A stretch of 50,974 nucleotides of DNA from Candidatus Latescibacterota bacterium. Lineage in GTDB: Bacteria; Krumholzibacteriota; Krumholzibacteriia; LZORAL124-64-63. The position numbers and the translations under genes were made by a program. Numbering within the stretch: position 1 is the stretch's first letter; the number at the start of each line of letters is the position of its first letter. Below the pieces are notes generated by a model. It did no database searches and was not told the DNA's origin. It saw only the letters and a program-made list of their open reading frames with translations. The stretch spans positions 1 through 50,974 of the forward strand of contig JAUSBL010000036.1 in NCBI GenBank assembly GCA_030658975.1, given 5' to 3'. This document shows, piece by piece, positions 8,566-15,874 of the stretch.

Positions 8566-10263
8566 TCACTCGAGCAGTGTGGCGATCGGGGATCCGGCGG
8601 AGACCTGCGTCAGGACGCCGTCCAGGGCCGCGGACTGGTCCCATCCCCAGAGATCGAAATACCGGGAGTGGCCCTCCAGCCGATAGTGGTAGGAGAAGCG
8701 GGCGCGGACCTCGGCCGAGAAGACGTCATCGTGGGGCGGGTACCAGTTCGCGAGGCGGAACGGTTGGCGGCCGCGCGGCACCAGCCACAGGTCGATGACG
8801 CCGGCATCGAGAGCGGCGAGCGTGGCCTCGGGGATCTGGCGGTTGGCGCGGCGCGAGTCCATGAGCGAGACGGCGTCGATCAGCAGCGGGTTGCCGGAAA
8901 ACGTGAGCAGGGGCCTGAGGTTGGCCAGGTGGAAGTAGTTGCTGTCGCCGCTGTACCCCATGCCGATGGCCCGGCCGGGGTGCTCGGCGAGGATCCCCCG
9001 GATGTCGGCGGAGATCGCCGTGGAGTTCTCCATCCGCGAGGCCGCCAGCCGCGTGCTGCGGTAGCCCGACACGGATCCCGTGACGACCGCGGCGATCATG
9101 AAGACCGTGACCGCGCCCAGCCGCCAGGAAGCGCCGCGGTCCGGGAAGAGCAGGCCGCGCATGCCCTCGGCGGGCCACAGCCGGGCCGCGAAGACCAGGT
9201 TGATGGGGATCAGCGGCAGCAGGTGCACCTGGCCGGCGCCGGGCTTCATCGCCAGCACGATCACCATCAGGTTCCCCGCGGCCCACGCCGTCACGAGCTG
9301 GCGCCGCATCCAGGGGCGATCCGCGGGCCGGCCCGGAGCCGACAGGAGCACGAGCACGGGAATCGCGAAGAACAGCGCCCGGCTGAACAGATGCGGCAGA
9401 TTGTCCAGTCCCAACCCGTGGCGGGCGCCGATGAAGATCCAGCTCAGGTAGTTGAGGAGCGAGATGCCGTCGTGCAGGGCGAAGGGCGCCACGACGGCGA
9501 CCGCGCCCAGGCCCAGGGCCGCCAGCGTGGCGCGGGATCCGTGACGCTCGTCAAGCAGCGTCAGCACCGGCAGCAGGTACAGCACCGCGTGGACCTTGAG
9601 GTTCACCGCCAGGCCGAGCGCGAGGGCCGCGCCGGCGACGGCCGGGATGCGCCGGGACGATCCGGCGGCGTACAGGCCCAGGCAGACCGCGGCCAGGATG
9701 TAGGGATCGGGCCGCACGAGCATCGCCGAAGTGCCGGCTGTCCAGTAGAGCAGCAGCGCGACGGCCGTCATCCCGAAGGCCAGCGTGCCGGAGACCAGGC
9801 GGCGGATCGTCAGGTACAGCAGGATCACCGAGACGTAGAGCGCCAGCAGAGAACCCAGCTTGGCGGCGAAGATCGAGGGGTGCAGCAGGTCGAGCCAGAA
9901 GCCCGTCGCGAGGTAGACCATCGGGCCGTAGAGCACGCTGTACTGCGGGTCGGCGTCCGGGGCGTGGTAGAGCGGCCCGCCGGTCTGCACCCACCACGAG
10001 ACCGAGGTCACCATCGCTTCGACGTCGCTGGCGTAGCCGTCATGGAGCAGGTACCAGAGGCTGGTCGACAGGAACGCGGCGAACACCATCGCCGCGAGGA
10101 TCAACAGGGCGGGCCGGGTCCTCGTCCAGGACACGGCGTGAGCGGCGCCGCTGCCGTCCGACCGGCGCCGCAGGATCATCCACAAGGCCAGCAGCACCGC
10201 GCACGTGCAGAGCGGGTGCCGCGAGCACAGGATGATGAAGTCGAGGGCGGCGCGAATTTTCAT
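8566..10263 (-). CDS. GT-C type integral-membrane glycosyltransferase (ArnT/PMT-like)
   Basis: A 565-residue protein with about ten or more membrane helices. The first extracytoplasmic loop carries the acidic site YASDVEAMVTS and then GPLYHAPDADPQYSVLYGPMVYL, as in GT39/GT83-like lipid-linked sugar transferases (glycosyltransferase_2-like PMT_2 group). A soluble C-terminal domain of about 150 residues follows the last helix. Such enzymes transfer a sugar from a polyprenyl phosphate to an acceptor on the outer face of the inner membrane. Acceptor and sugar are unknown. There is no clear ribosome site before the ATG. It stands alone and is divergent from the OmpW-like gene. Confidence 0.82.
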   Translation of the reverse strand: MKIRAALDFIILCSRHPLCTCAVLLALWMILRRRSDGSGAAHAVSWTRTRPALLILAAMVFAAFLSTSLWYLLHDGYASDVEAMVTSVSWWVQTGGPLYHAPDADPQYSVLYGPMVYLATGFWLDLLHPSIFAAKLGSLLALYVSVILLYLTIRRLVSGTLAFGMTAVALLLYWTAGTSAMLVRPDPYILAAVCLGLYAAGSSRRIPAVAGAALALGLAVNLKVHAVLYLLPVLTLLDERHGSRATLAALGLGAVAVVAPFALHDGISLLNYLSWIFIGARHGLGLDNLPHLFSRALFFAIPVLVLLSAPGRPADRPWMRRQLVTAWAAGNLMVIVLAMKPGAGQVHLLPLIPINLVFAARLWPAEGMRGLLFPDRGASWRLGAVTVFMIAAVVTGSVSGYRSTRLAASRMENSTAISADIRGILAEHPGRAIGMGYSGDSNYFHLANLRPLLTFSGNPLLIDAVSLMDSRRANRQIPEATLAALDAGVIDLWLVPRGRQPFRLANWYPPHDDVFSAEVRARFSYHYRLEGHSRYFDLWGWDQSAALDGVLTQVSAGSPIATLLE

Positions 10264-10339
10264 GGGTGCTTGCTGCTATGGGCTGGCGATGCGCGGACCG
10301 TCCCTCCAGACGGCCGCTGGCTCGGGCCGATCATAGCAC

Positions 10340-10356
10340 ATGTGGCCAGGCCACAT
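10340..10356. repeat. 17-bp palindrome in the divergent intergenic region
   Basis: ATGTGGCCAGGCCACAT is a perfect 8-bp inverted repeat with a 1-bp centre. It lies 77 bp upstream of the GT-C gene start and about 115 bp upstream of the sigma-54 element at 10470. The spacing is too tight for an RNA hairpin, so a dimeric protein-binding site is more likely. No regulator is identified. Confidence 0.4.
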
Positions 10357-10397
10357 ACCGATCATCTCGCCTCATCACAATGGACTCCCCACCATCA

Positions 10398-10408
10398 TTA
10401 TGATCGAG
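10398..10408 (+). promoter_or_regulatory. candidate upstream activating sequence TTATGATCGAG
   Basis: One mismatch from the 11-mer found at 2915 and 21406. It ends 63 bp before the -24 GG at 10471. The common core is TGATCGA. Confidence 0.45.
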
Positions 10409-10469
10409 CCCTGCACCCGGACGATCTCTGTATATTGTTTAATATCAATGAGTTTCGTGTTTGTTGGCG

Positions 10470-10485
10470 CGGCCCGCTAGTTGCA
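10470..10485 (+). promoter_or_regulatory. sigma-54 promoter (-24/-12) for the OmpW-like gene
   Basis: CGGCCCG-CTAG-TTGCA matches 10 of 12 consensus positions, including a perfect TTGCA -12 box, with GG-N10-GC spacing. The predicted start is near 10496, leaving a leader of roughly 100 nt. A candidate UAS lies at 10398-10408. The remaining part of the 329-bp gap (10264-10592) holds the palindrome at 10340 and an AT-rich stretch near 10430-10460, with no gene. Confidence 0.6.
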
Positions 10486-10592
10486 GGACGGGATTCGGGA
10501 CGGACAGGCGCGCGCGGGAACGAGCCCACGCGCGCAGCGAGGCGGAGCACGGACGGTGCGCCGGCCTTCGTGGATTTTGAAAGGAGAATTCC

Positions 10593-11285
10593 ATGCAACG
10601 ACATATCGGGAACGGGTTCATTCGGGCCCGAGCGCCGGCGGGCCTCGCGACGATCCTTCTGATCGCGATCTGCGCGGTCGGTTTCGCGCCCCTGAACTCC
10701 GAAGCGGCCGCGATGGGCAACTACCTGACGCTCAAGGGCGGCATCTACTCGCCGAGCAAGACCTTCAACCTCGGCAACGTCGACATCGAGACCACCTTCG
10801 ACAGCGACACCGAGACGGGCGTCGCCGGCGAGGTCGCGATCGGGCACTACGTGCTGCCCACGCTCGCCCTCGAGTTCGGCGTGGGGTACTTCAACGGCAA
10901 GGGCACCCTCAAGCCGCGGACCTCAGCCGTCCTCCAGCAGGCCGATTTCGACGTCATCCCGGTGCTGCTGACCGCCAAGGCCTTCATCCCGGCCGGGGCG
11001 ATCTTCCCGTACGGCGAGCTCGGGGTGGGCGCCTACTTCACCAAATTCGACGTGACCGACAACGCCAACACCTTCGAAGGCGACATGACCCTGGGGATGC
11101 ATGCCGGCGCCGGGATCAACGTCAACATCACGCGGAAGGCGTTCCTGGGCGTGGAGGGGCGTTATGTCTGGGCCAACCCTTCGTTCGGCGACCAGCAGAT
11201 CCGCCTGAACGACACCGAGTACGCCCTGAACGGATTCGAACTGAACGGCTTCACCACGATGCTGGCCCTGGGTTTCTGCTTCTGA
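10593..11285 (+). CDS. OmpW-family outer-membrane protein
   Basis: A 230-residue protein: long signal peptide ending in EAAA, then MGNYLTLKGGIYSPSKTFNL. After that come the paired strands of an eight-stranded barrel (GEVAIGHYVLPTLALEFGVGYF; FIPAGAIFPYGELGVGAYF; FLGVEGRYVWANPSF) and a C-terminal Phe (LALGFCF), which favours Bam-dependent insertion. OmpW-type barrels form narrow hydrophobic channels and often respond to stress. AAAGGAGAA precedes ATG 10593. A sigma-54 promoter and candidate UAS upstream place it in the proposed regulon. The CIA30 gene follows after a hairpin. Confidence 0.9.
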   Translation: MQRHIGNGFIRARAPAGLATILLIAICAVGFAPLNSEAAAMGNYLTLKGGIYSPSKTFNLGNVDIETTFDSDTETGVAGEVAIGHYVLPTLALEFGVGYFNGKGTLKPRTSAVLQQADFDVIPVLLTAKAFIPAGAIFPYGELGVGAYFTKFDVTDNANTFEGDMTLGMHAGAGINVNITRKAFLGVEGRYVWANPSFGDQQIRLNDTEYALNGFELNGFTTMLALGFCF

Positions 11286-11290
11286 TGCCG

Positions 11291-11307
11291 GGGCGCGCGA
11301 AGCGCCC
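11291..11307 (+). terminator. small hairpin after the OmpW-like gene
   Basis: GGGCGC (11291-11296) pairs with GCGCCC (11302-11307) across a 5-nt loop, beginning 6 nt after the stop codon. The stem is short and has no T-run. Confidence 0.35.
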
Positions 11308-11391
11308 GTCACCGCCGCAGCGTGCGCGGGAAGTCCGGCGGGAGGGATTCCCCCTCCCCGCCCGGACGACCGGGATCGGCCAGGAAGGTGA

Positions 11392-12066
11392 ATGATGCTC
11401 AATCCGCATTCGGAGCACGAGCCCATCGTCGTGTTCGACGGCGACGCAATGTCGTGGCACGGGAACGACGACCCGATCGTGAGCGATGTGTCGCGCGGCG
11501 AGATGTCGATCCAGAACGGTGTCGGCGTCTTCCAGGGCAATGTGTCGCTCCATCATCACGGCGGCTTCGCTTCGGTCCATCTCGGTCCCGGCGAACTCGA
11601 CCTCTCGATGTACGCGGGACTGGCGCTGCGCGTCCGGGGCGACGGCAAGCACTATTCCCTGCGACTGCGCACGACCCAGGCCAGCGACGGCGCCAACTAC
11701 CAGTTCGAGTTGGCGCCCGAGGCCGGTACGTGGCACAACCTGCGGCTGCCCTTCACGGCGTTCCTGCCCGTCCACGGCGGACATACGACCACTCCTGCTC
11801 CCCGCCTCGACCCGGCGGCGATCGGCACCATCGGACTGGCCATCTCCGGCAGGCAGGAGGGCCCGTTCCGGCTGGAGCTCGCGTCGATCGAAGGCTACCG
11901 CCTGGCCAAGTCCGCCGGTCACGGCGGACTGACCGTGGTGCACAACACGGAGCGGAGCCGGGCCGACTTCCGGGCCGTGCCCGCGATCACCAGCGGGGAC
12001 AAGCGCGACATCGAACCTCCGATGAGCCGGGTCTCCCTGTTCAGCAACTGGATGAAAAACGACTGA
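11392..12066 (+). CDS. CIA30-domain protein
   Basis: A 224-residue protein with no signal peptide. The blocks GVFQGNVSLHHHGGFASVHL (about 44-63), LRVRGDGKHYSLRLRTT and TWHNLRLPFTAFLPVHGG are the conserved jelly-roll motifs of the CIA30/NDUFAF1 family. In mitochondria NDUFAF1 helps assemble respiratory complex I. Bacterial members are uncharacterised and occur without complex I genes nearby, as here. A C-terminal extension of about 40 residues is rich in charged residues. GGAAGGTG precedes a double ATG. It may share transcript with the OmpW-like gene, 106 nt upstream. Confidence 0.85.
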   Translation: MMLNPHSEHEPIVVFDGDAMSWHGNDDPIVSDVSRGEMSIQNGVGVFQGNVSLHHHGGFASVHLGPGELDLSMYAGLALRVRGDGKHYSLRLRTTQASDGANYQFELAPEAGTWHNLRLPFTAFLPVHGGHTTTPAPRLDPAAIGTIGLAISGRQEGPFRLELASIEGYRLAKSAGHGGLTVVHNTERSRADFRAVPAITSGDKRDIEPPMSRVSLFSNWMKND

Positions 12067-12070
12067 AATC

Positions 12071-12096
12071 CCTCGGCGGCGCTGAGGCCGCCGGGG
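12071..12096 (+). terminator. hairpin after the CIA30 gene
   Basis: CCTCGGCGGC (12071-12080) pairs with GCCGCCGGGG (12087-12096), a 10-bp stem with one G-T pair and a 6-nt loop, 4 nt after the stop codon. Confidence 0.5.
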
Positions 12097-12148
12097 TCCG
12101 CGCCGGCGCGGCCGCCATCTCGACTTAGCTTGTAATAATTTGCTGCAC

Positions 12149-12176
12149 ATTGTGTTATCATAGTGGACTATATTTG
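12149..12176 (+). promoter_or_regulatory. possible Bacteroidetes-like promoter
   Basis: TATATTTG at 12169-12176 fits the -7 box TAnnTTTG described for Bacteroidetes, and ATTG at 12149-12152 lies 16 bp upstream, where a TTTG-type -33 box is expected. It sits in the only AT-rich stretch before the lipoprotein gene at 12248. Whether this lineage uses that promoter type is unknown. Confidence 0.25.
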
Positions 12177-12247
12177 TAGCATATAGGCGATCAGCATCAT
12201 AATCTGATTGCGGACCCTATCGCCCCATCCACTGACGGAGGTCGCCC

Positions 12248-13150
12248 GTGAATATCCGCGCACTGACGCCCGCCCTGCTCCTGCTGATCATCCTCACCAC
12301 GGGCTGCGGTGGCGGCGACGGCCCGGCCGACCCGGACGACGGCGGCGACAACACCTTCACGGCCACCATCGACGGCCAGGCGTGGGCCAGCGACACGAAC
12401 CTGATCAGCGTGTCGGGCAGCGCATCGCCCACGCGCACCGGCACCCTCGCGCTCACGGGGTACCAGGCCTCCTCGGGCCGGTCCCTCATGCTCAGCCTCT
12501 CGTTCTTCATCGGTCCGGCATCGCAACCACTGGGCGTCAACATCGGCACGACGCCGGGAGGCATCGGCACCGTGACGGTGGCGGCGAACTCCTGGCTGAC
12601 GCCTCTGAGCGGCGCGGCGGGCTTCGTCACCCTCACCGCGCGCACCGACACGCGGATCGCCGGCACGTTCCATTTCACGGCCGACGCTCTCGCCGGCGCC
12701 GTCCCGGCAACGCGGTCGGTGACCGACGGCGCTTTCGACATCACGATCGACGCGGGGCTGCCGCCGCTGCCCACCGGCGTCGGCAGCACCGTCGTGGCGA
12801 CCGTCGGCGGCGCGCCCTGGTACGCGGCGACGATCGTCGGCTTGAACCCCGGCGCCGGCGTCTTCAGCCTCGGGGCCGACAACACCGCCTACTCGATCTC
12901 GATCACGCCGAAGATCCCCGTCGCGGCCGGCAACGCGTACGGGATCCCGTCGCAGATGAACCTGACCGTGATCCGCACCGGAACCGCGGATTCCTGGGCC
13001 GCGATCACCGGACCGGACATCGGCACGGTGACGATCACGGTGTTCACGGCCGACCGCATGGTCGCCTCCTTCGAGGCGGCGCTGCCGCCGCTCAACGCGA
13101 CAGCGCCGCTCACGGTCGCCGATGGGGCGATCAACGCCTATCTGCAGTGA
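12248..13150 (+). CDS. two-domain lipoprotein, DUF6252-like repeats
   Basis: A GTG start at 12248 is fixed by CGGAGGTC just upstream. The lipobox is LTTGC, followed by a Gly/Asp-rich linker. The mature part is a tandem of two related beta domains. The first opens FTATIDGQAWAS, the second VVATVGGAPWYAATI, and both continue with strands of the form V-T-V and T-I-x-I. This opening is typical of DUF6252-like and related lipoproteins of the FCB group. No enzymatic motif is present. A surface or periplasmic binding role is only a guess. It converges on the SGNH hydrolase gene 22 bp away. Confidence 0.8.
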   Translation: MNIRALTPALLLLIILTTGCGGGDGPADPDDGGDNTFTATIDGQAWASDTNLISVSGSASPTRTGTLALTGYQASSGRSLMLSLSFFIGPASQPLGVNIGTTPGGIGTVTVAANSWLTPLSGAAGFVTLTARTDTRIAGTFHFTADALAGAVPATRSVTDGAFDITIDAGLPPLPTGVGSTVVATVGGAPWYAATIVGLNPGAGVFSLGADNTAYSISITPKIPVAAGNAYGIPSQMNLTVIRTGTADSWAAITGPDIGTVTITVFTADRMVASFEAALPPLNATAPLTVADGAINAYLQ

Positions 13151-13172
13151 TCGCGGCCCGGCATCCCGAGCC

Positions 13173-14258
13173 TCATTTCGCGAGCGTCACCCTGACCGTG
13201 CTGACGTCGGTCCCCGTCGCCAGCCGCGCCAGGTAGACCCCCGAGGCCGCGCCACGGCCTGTCGCGTCGCGACCGTCCCAGATCACCTCGTGAGCCCCGG
13301 AATCCAGATCGCCGTCGAGCAGCGTCCGGACCAGGCGGCCGGTGACGTCGTAGACCGCGAGCCTGGCGGATCCGGCGACCGGCAGGGCGAAGCGGATCGT
13401 AGTCGTCGGATTGAACGGGTTGGGGTGGACGTCCGTGAAGAAGGCGGCCGTGCTCGCCGCGGGAGCCTCCACTACGTCGTCGCCCGCCGCCTCGATCAGC
13501 GCGGCGACGAACAGCGGCCCCACGATCAGGTTGGCGGCGGCGTTGGGGTGCGAGTCGGGGCTGCTGCAGCTCGTGCTCCGGCAGTAGATCGCGCGCAGGG
13601 TGTTGCGGTCCTCGGCGTCGCGAGGCGCGGCCAGGATGTCGAAGAGATCGAAGCAGCGCAGGTTCGGATGCCCGCCCAGGAAGGCGGCCGAGCCGAGCCA
13701 GTCGGCGAAGGCCCGCCCCCGGTCGGCCTCGGTCGACGTCGAGAGGCAGGGGTGCATCGGCGGCGGCGACATCAGCACGAAGACGTGGTTCGGGTGCTGG
13801 TCGAGCACGTCGCGGATCTCGAGGTACCAGGTCTTGTACTGCGCCAGCAAAGCGTCGGTCTCGATGAGCGACGCATCGTAGCAGGACTTGAAAGCGACGA
13901 CCTGGTGGTTGGCGAGGATGGAATCGCGCGCCGAGTTGGCCGTGGTCCAGAGCTGGTGGAGGCCGACGACGTACGTGTCGTCGTCGGGAATGTGGTAATA
14001 GCGGCCCGGCATGAACCCGTCGGGATCCATCAGGCCGATGGCGTTGTAGTCGTGGTCCCACAGCACGAAATGGGTCCCGCGCTGGGTGTTGTGTTCATCG
14101 ATGAGTTGCCGCACGTTCCCTTCCTCCAGGATGTTGCGGCCCACGGAATGATGCAGCACGAACAGGTTGGTCAGCGCCAGGGCCGGCTGCGGCACGGCGG
14201 CGGTCACCAACCACGCCGCCAGCAACGCGATGCCCGCGCGGTAGGTTCGGTTGTTCAT
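13173..14258 (-). CDS. secreted SGNH-like hydrolase with FlgD-like C-terminal domain
   Basis: The frame is open to 14384, but GGGAGAG before ATG 14258 and the signal peptide (MNNRTYRAGIALLAAWLVTAAVPQPALA) set the start, giving 361 residues. LFVLHHSVGRNIL carries the block I Ser. VVAFKSCYDAS and VLMSPPPMHP are inner strands, and SPDSHPNAAAN holds the Asp-x-x-His pair of an SGNH esterase. From about residue 280 comes the FlgD-like Ig module (HPNPFNPTTTIRFALP ... WDGRDATGRGAASGVYLARL), a surface or secretion-associated ending. The substrate is unknown. Confidence 0.85.
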   Translation of the reverse strand: MNNRTYRAGIALLAAWLVTAAVPQPALALTNLFVLHHSVGRNILEEGNVRQLIDEHNTQRGTHFVLWDHDYNAIGLMDPDGFMPGRYYHIPDDDTYVVGLHQLWTTANSARDSILANHQVVAFKSCYDASLIETDALLAQYKTWYLEIRDVLDQHPNHVFVLMSPPPMHPCLSTSTEADRGRAFADWLGSAAFLGGHPNLRCFDLFDILAAPRDAEDRNTLRAIYCRSTSCSSPDSHPNAAANLIVGPLFVAALIEAAGDDVVEAPAASTAAFFTDVHPNPFNPTTTIRFALPVAGSARLAVYDVTGRLVRTLLDGDLDSGAHEVIWDGRDATGRGAASGVYLARLATGTDVSTVRVTLAK

Positions 14259-14675
14259 GGTCTCTCCCATCCACATTGATCGACGGACGGCGATCCGAAA
14301 TCCCGAGACCATCCCGCCCCCGCCTGTTGCGCGGCCGCAACGACTGAGCTCGCCATCGTGATGGCCACCATCCGCCAGTGCCACTTCCGTGCCGAAGTCA
14401 AGGCGTTGACCAGTATGGCGATGGGATTTTCGACGATCCCGGCGGCTCCATCATTAACGATGCGGCGCCGATGCCGGGAGCGGTGCGCGTCGCTCCGCCG
14501 ATCGTGATGCGCCCGCAATCCCGGCCTGGCGAGCCGGCAGGAACGCCGATGGCCCGACGTTCCCGGCGACTTGGCGCCTGCACTCCCTTCGGCTTCCATC
14601 CTGTCCGGCCGGTTTGGACTTTTGCATGATGGTTCTAACGGATCACAACCTCATCCTGATGCACGTCCCACCTTT

Positions 14676-14690
14676 TTGAGGGGATCTCAA
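14676..14690. repeat. inverted repeat TTGAG-N5-CTCAA
   Basis: TTGAG (14676-14680) and CTCAA (14686-14690) form a perfect palindrome about 70-80 bp upstream of the -24 box at 14757. TTGA/TCAA half-sites occur in XylR-type activator sites, but the sequence differs from the TGATCGA element seen elsewhere in the window. Confidence 0.35.
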
Positions 14691-14722
14691 GACTCCGCGC
14701 GGCGACCGTTCTGCCGTTATAC

Positions 14723-14744
14723 GCTTGAAACAGGCTGTTCAAGC
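14723..14744. repeat. inverted repeat GCTTGAA-N8-TTCAAGC
   Basis: A perfect 7-bp inverted repeat with an 8-bp spacer, directly upstream of the -24 box at 14757. It could be an operator or part of an activator site. Confidence 0.35.
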
Positions 14745-14756
14745 TCGCGGCGCGAA

Positions 14757-14772
14757 CGGCACGGTTCGTGCC
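14757..14772 (+). promoter_or_regulatory. sigma-54 promoter candidate for the DUF3185/sugar-transferase pair
   Basis: CGGCACG-GTTC-GTGCC matches 9 of 12 consensus positions with GG-N10-GC spacing. The same bases form the palindrome GGCACG-GTT-CGTGCC, so an operator is an alternative reading. The predicted start lies near 14783, leaving a leader of about 80 nt. Confidence 0.45.
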
Positions 14773-14863
14773 TTGAACCCCGTCGAGAGCCGTCATCACG
14801 GGAAAGGCGACAAAGTGTCTCCGCGCACCCGGTGCGGCGCCTCGCCACGAAAGGGCGAACAAC

Positions 14864-15085
14864 ATGAAAACCATCGGCATCATACTCGCGATCGCGGGCG
14901 TCATCGCGCTGGTCTACGGCGGGATCGACTACACCAGGGACAAGACCGTACTCGACGCGGGCCCGCTGAACATCACCACGACCGAACACAAGACCTTCCC
15001 GATCCCGGCGGTCGTCGGCGTGGTCGTGCTGATCGGCGGTGTCGCGCTGCTGCTGGGCGGCAGCCGTCGCTCCAGGGTCCTGTGA
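14864..15085 (+). CDS. DUF3185-like two-helix small membrane protein (paralogue)
   Basis: A 73-residue protein with two membrane helices (MKTIGIILAIAGVIALVYGG and PAVVGVVVLIGGVALLLGG), a polar loop ending TEHKTFPIP and a basic tail. It is a paralogue of the 5565-5780 protein. The ribosome site is weak (AAAGGGCG). Its stop overlaps the GTG start of the sugar transferase by four bases (GTGA), so the two are translationally coupled. This is unusual for a DUF3185-type protein and suggests a shared membrane role. Confidence 0.78.
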   Translation: MKTIGIILAIAGVIALVYGGIDYTRDKTVLDAGPLNITTTEHKTFPIPAVVGVVVLIGGVALLLGGSRRSRVL

Positions 15086-15861
15086 TCCGGGACGGCACTC
15101 CGGACTCAGCCGGGCAACGGCGCGAGCGCCGGTCGTACGGGACTGCCACCGACGACGGGCGGTTCGAGCCGTTGTCCGGCACCGAAGCCCGCAGCGACGC
15201 CGAAGATGCGGCCGCCTACGCGCGGGGAATCAAACGCGGGCTCGACCTGGTCATCTCGATCATCGCCCTGTCCGTGTTCGTCATGGCCCTGACCCTGTTG
15301 GCGCCGGCCATCAAACTCGACTCGCGCGGACCGGTCTTCTTCCAGCAACCCCGCATCGGGATCGACCGGCGGCGGCGGCGCACGCCGTATCCCTCCCGCT
15401 CCGATCGGCGCCACGTCATCAATCCCGGGCGCCCCTTCCGGATCTTCAAGCTGCGCACGATGTGCCTGGAAGCGGAGAGCGGCGGGCCGCAGCTGGCCGT
15501 GGAGAACGACGAGCGCATGACACGGGTAGGACGCCTGCTGCGCAAGACCCGGCTGGACGAGTTCCCGCAGTTCGTCAACGTCCTGCGCGGCGAGATGAGC
15601 GTCATCGGGCCACGACCGGATCGGCTCTACTTCATCCGCCAGTTCGAAAACGACGTGCCGCACTATCGCGAGCGCCTCGTCGTCCTGCCCGGCATCACCG
15701 GTCTCGCCCAGGTGGTCAACGGCTACGACACCGACCTCGCATCGGTCCGCCGCAAGGTCGAACTCGACCGCGAGTACATCGACAGTCTCAGCCTGCGCAA
15801 CGATCTGCGCATCCTGGCTCTGACCTTCAGGGTCATGCTCGACGGCGAAGGCGCCCGCTGA
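15082..15861 (+). CDS. bacterial sugar transferase (initiating undecaprenyl-phosphate glycosyl-1-phosphate transferase, short form)
   Basis: 259 residues from GTG 15082. One N-terminal hydrophobic helix (DLVISIIALSVFVMALTLLAPAI) follows GIKRGLDLV. Then come the family blocks: PVFFQQPRIG, FRIFKLRTM, GRLLRKTRLDEFPQFVNVLRGEMSVIGPRP (Asp/Glu catalytic pair) and LPGITGLAQV. These enzymes move a sugar-1-phosphate from a UDP-sugar to undecaprenyl phosphate at the start of exopolysaccharide or O-unit synthesis. The large N-terminal membrane domain of WcaJ/WbaP is absent, as in PglC-like minimal forms. An insertion of basic residues (DRRRRRTPYPSRSDRRHV) lies before FKLRTM. No polysaccharide cluster is adjacent. 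Confidence 0.9.
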   Translation: MIRDGTPDSAGQRRERRSYGTATDDGRFEPLSGTEARSDAEDAAAYARGIKRGLDLVISIIALSVFVMALTLLAPAIKLDSRGPVFFQQPRIGIDRRRRRTPYPSRSDRRHVINPGRPFRIFKLRTMCLEAESGGPQLAVENDERMTRVGRLLRKTRLDEFPQFVNVLRGEMSVIGPRPDRLYFIRQFENDVPHYRERLVVLPGITGLAQVVNGYDTDLASVRRKVELDREYIDSLSLRNDLRILALTFRVMLDGEGAR

Positions 15862-15874
15862 CGCGGTTACCCGC

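Larger units (their letters stand above)
14259..14863. other. 605-bp intergenic region with regulatory repeats, no gene
   Basis: No frame here has a ribosome site and a credible protein. The right half holds two inverted repeats (14676-14690 and 14723-14744) and a sigma-54 promoter match at 14757, all pointing at the DUF3185/sugar-transferase pair. TTGATCGA also occurs at 14276-14283 without a promoter at the expected distance. Confidence 0.6.

Noticed and set aside
8455..10662. Very long open frame antisense to the GT-C gene
   Set aside because: Low-complexity Arg/Gly/Gln-rich product without domains, caused by GC-rich third positions of the real gene; same reasoning for 22323-24884, 31754-34198 and 45399-47546.
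12149..12176. Firm claim of Bacteroidetes-type promoters throughout
   Set aside because: Only one clear TAnnTTTG box was found, while other promoters (20096, 34898) look sigma-70-like; reported only as a weak candidate.
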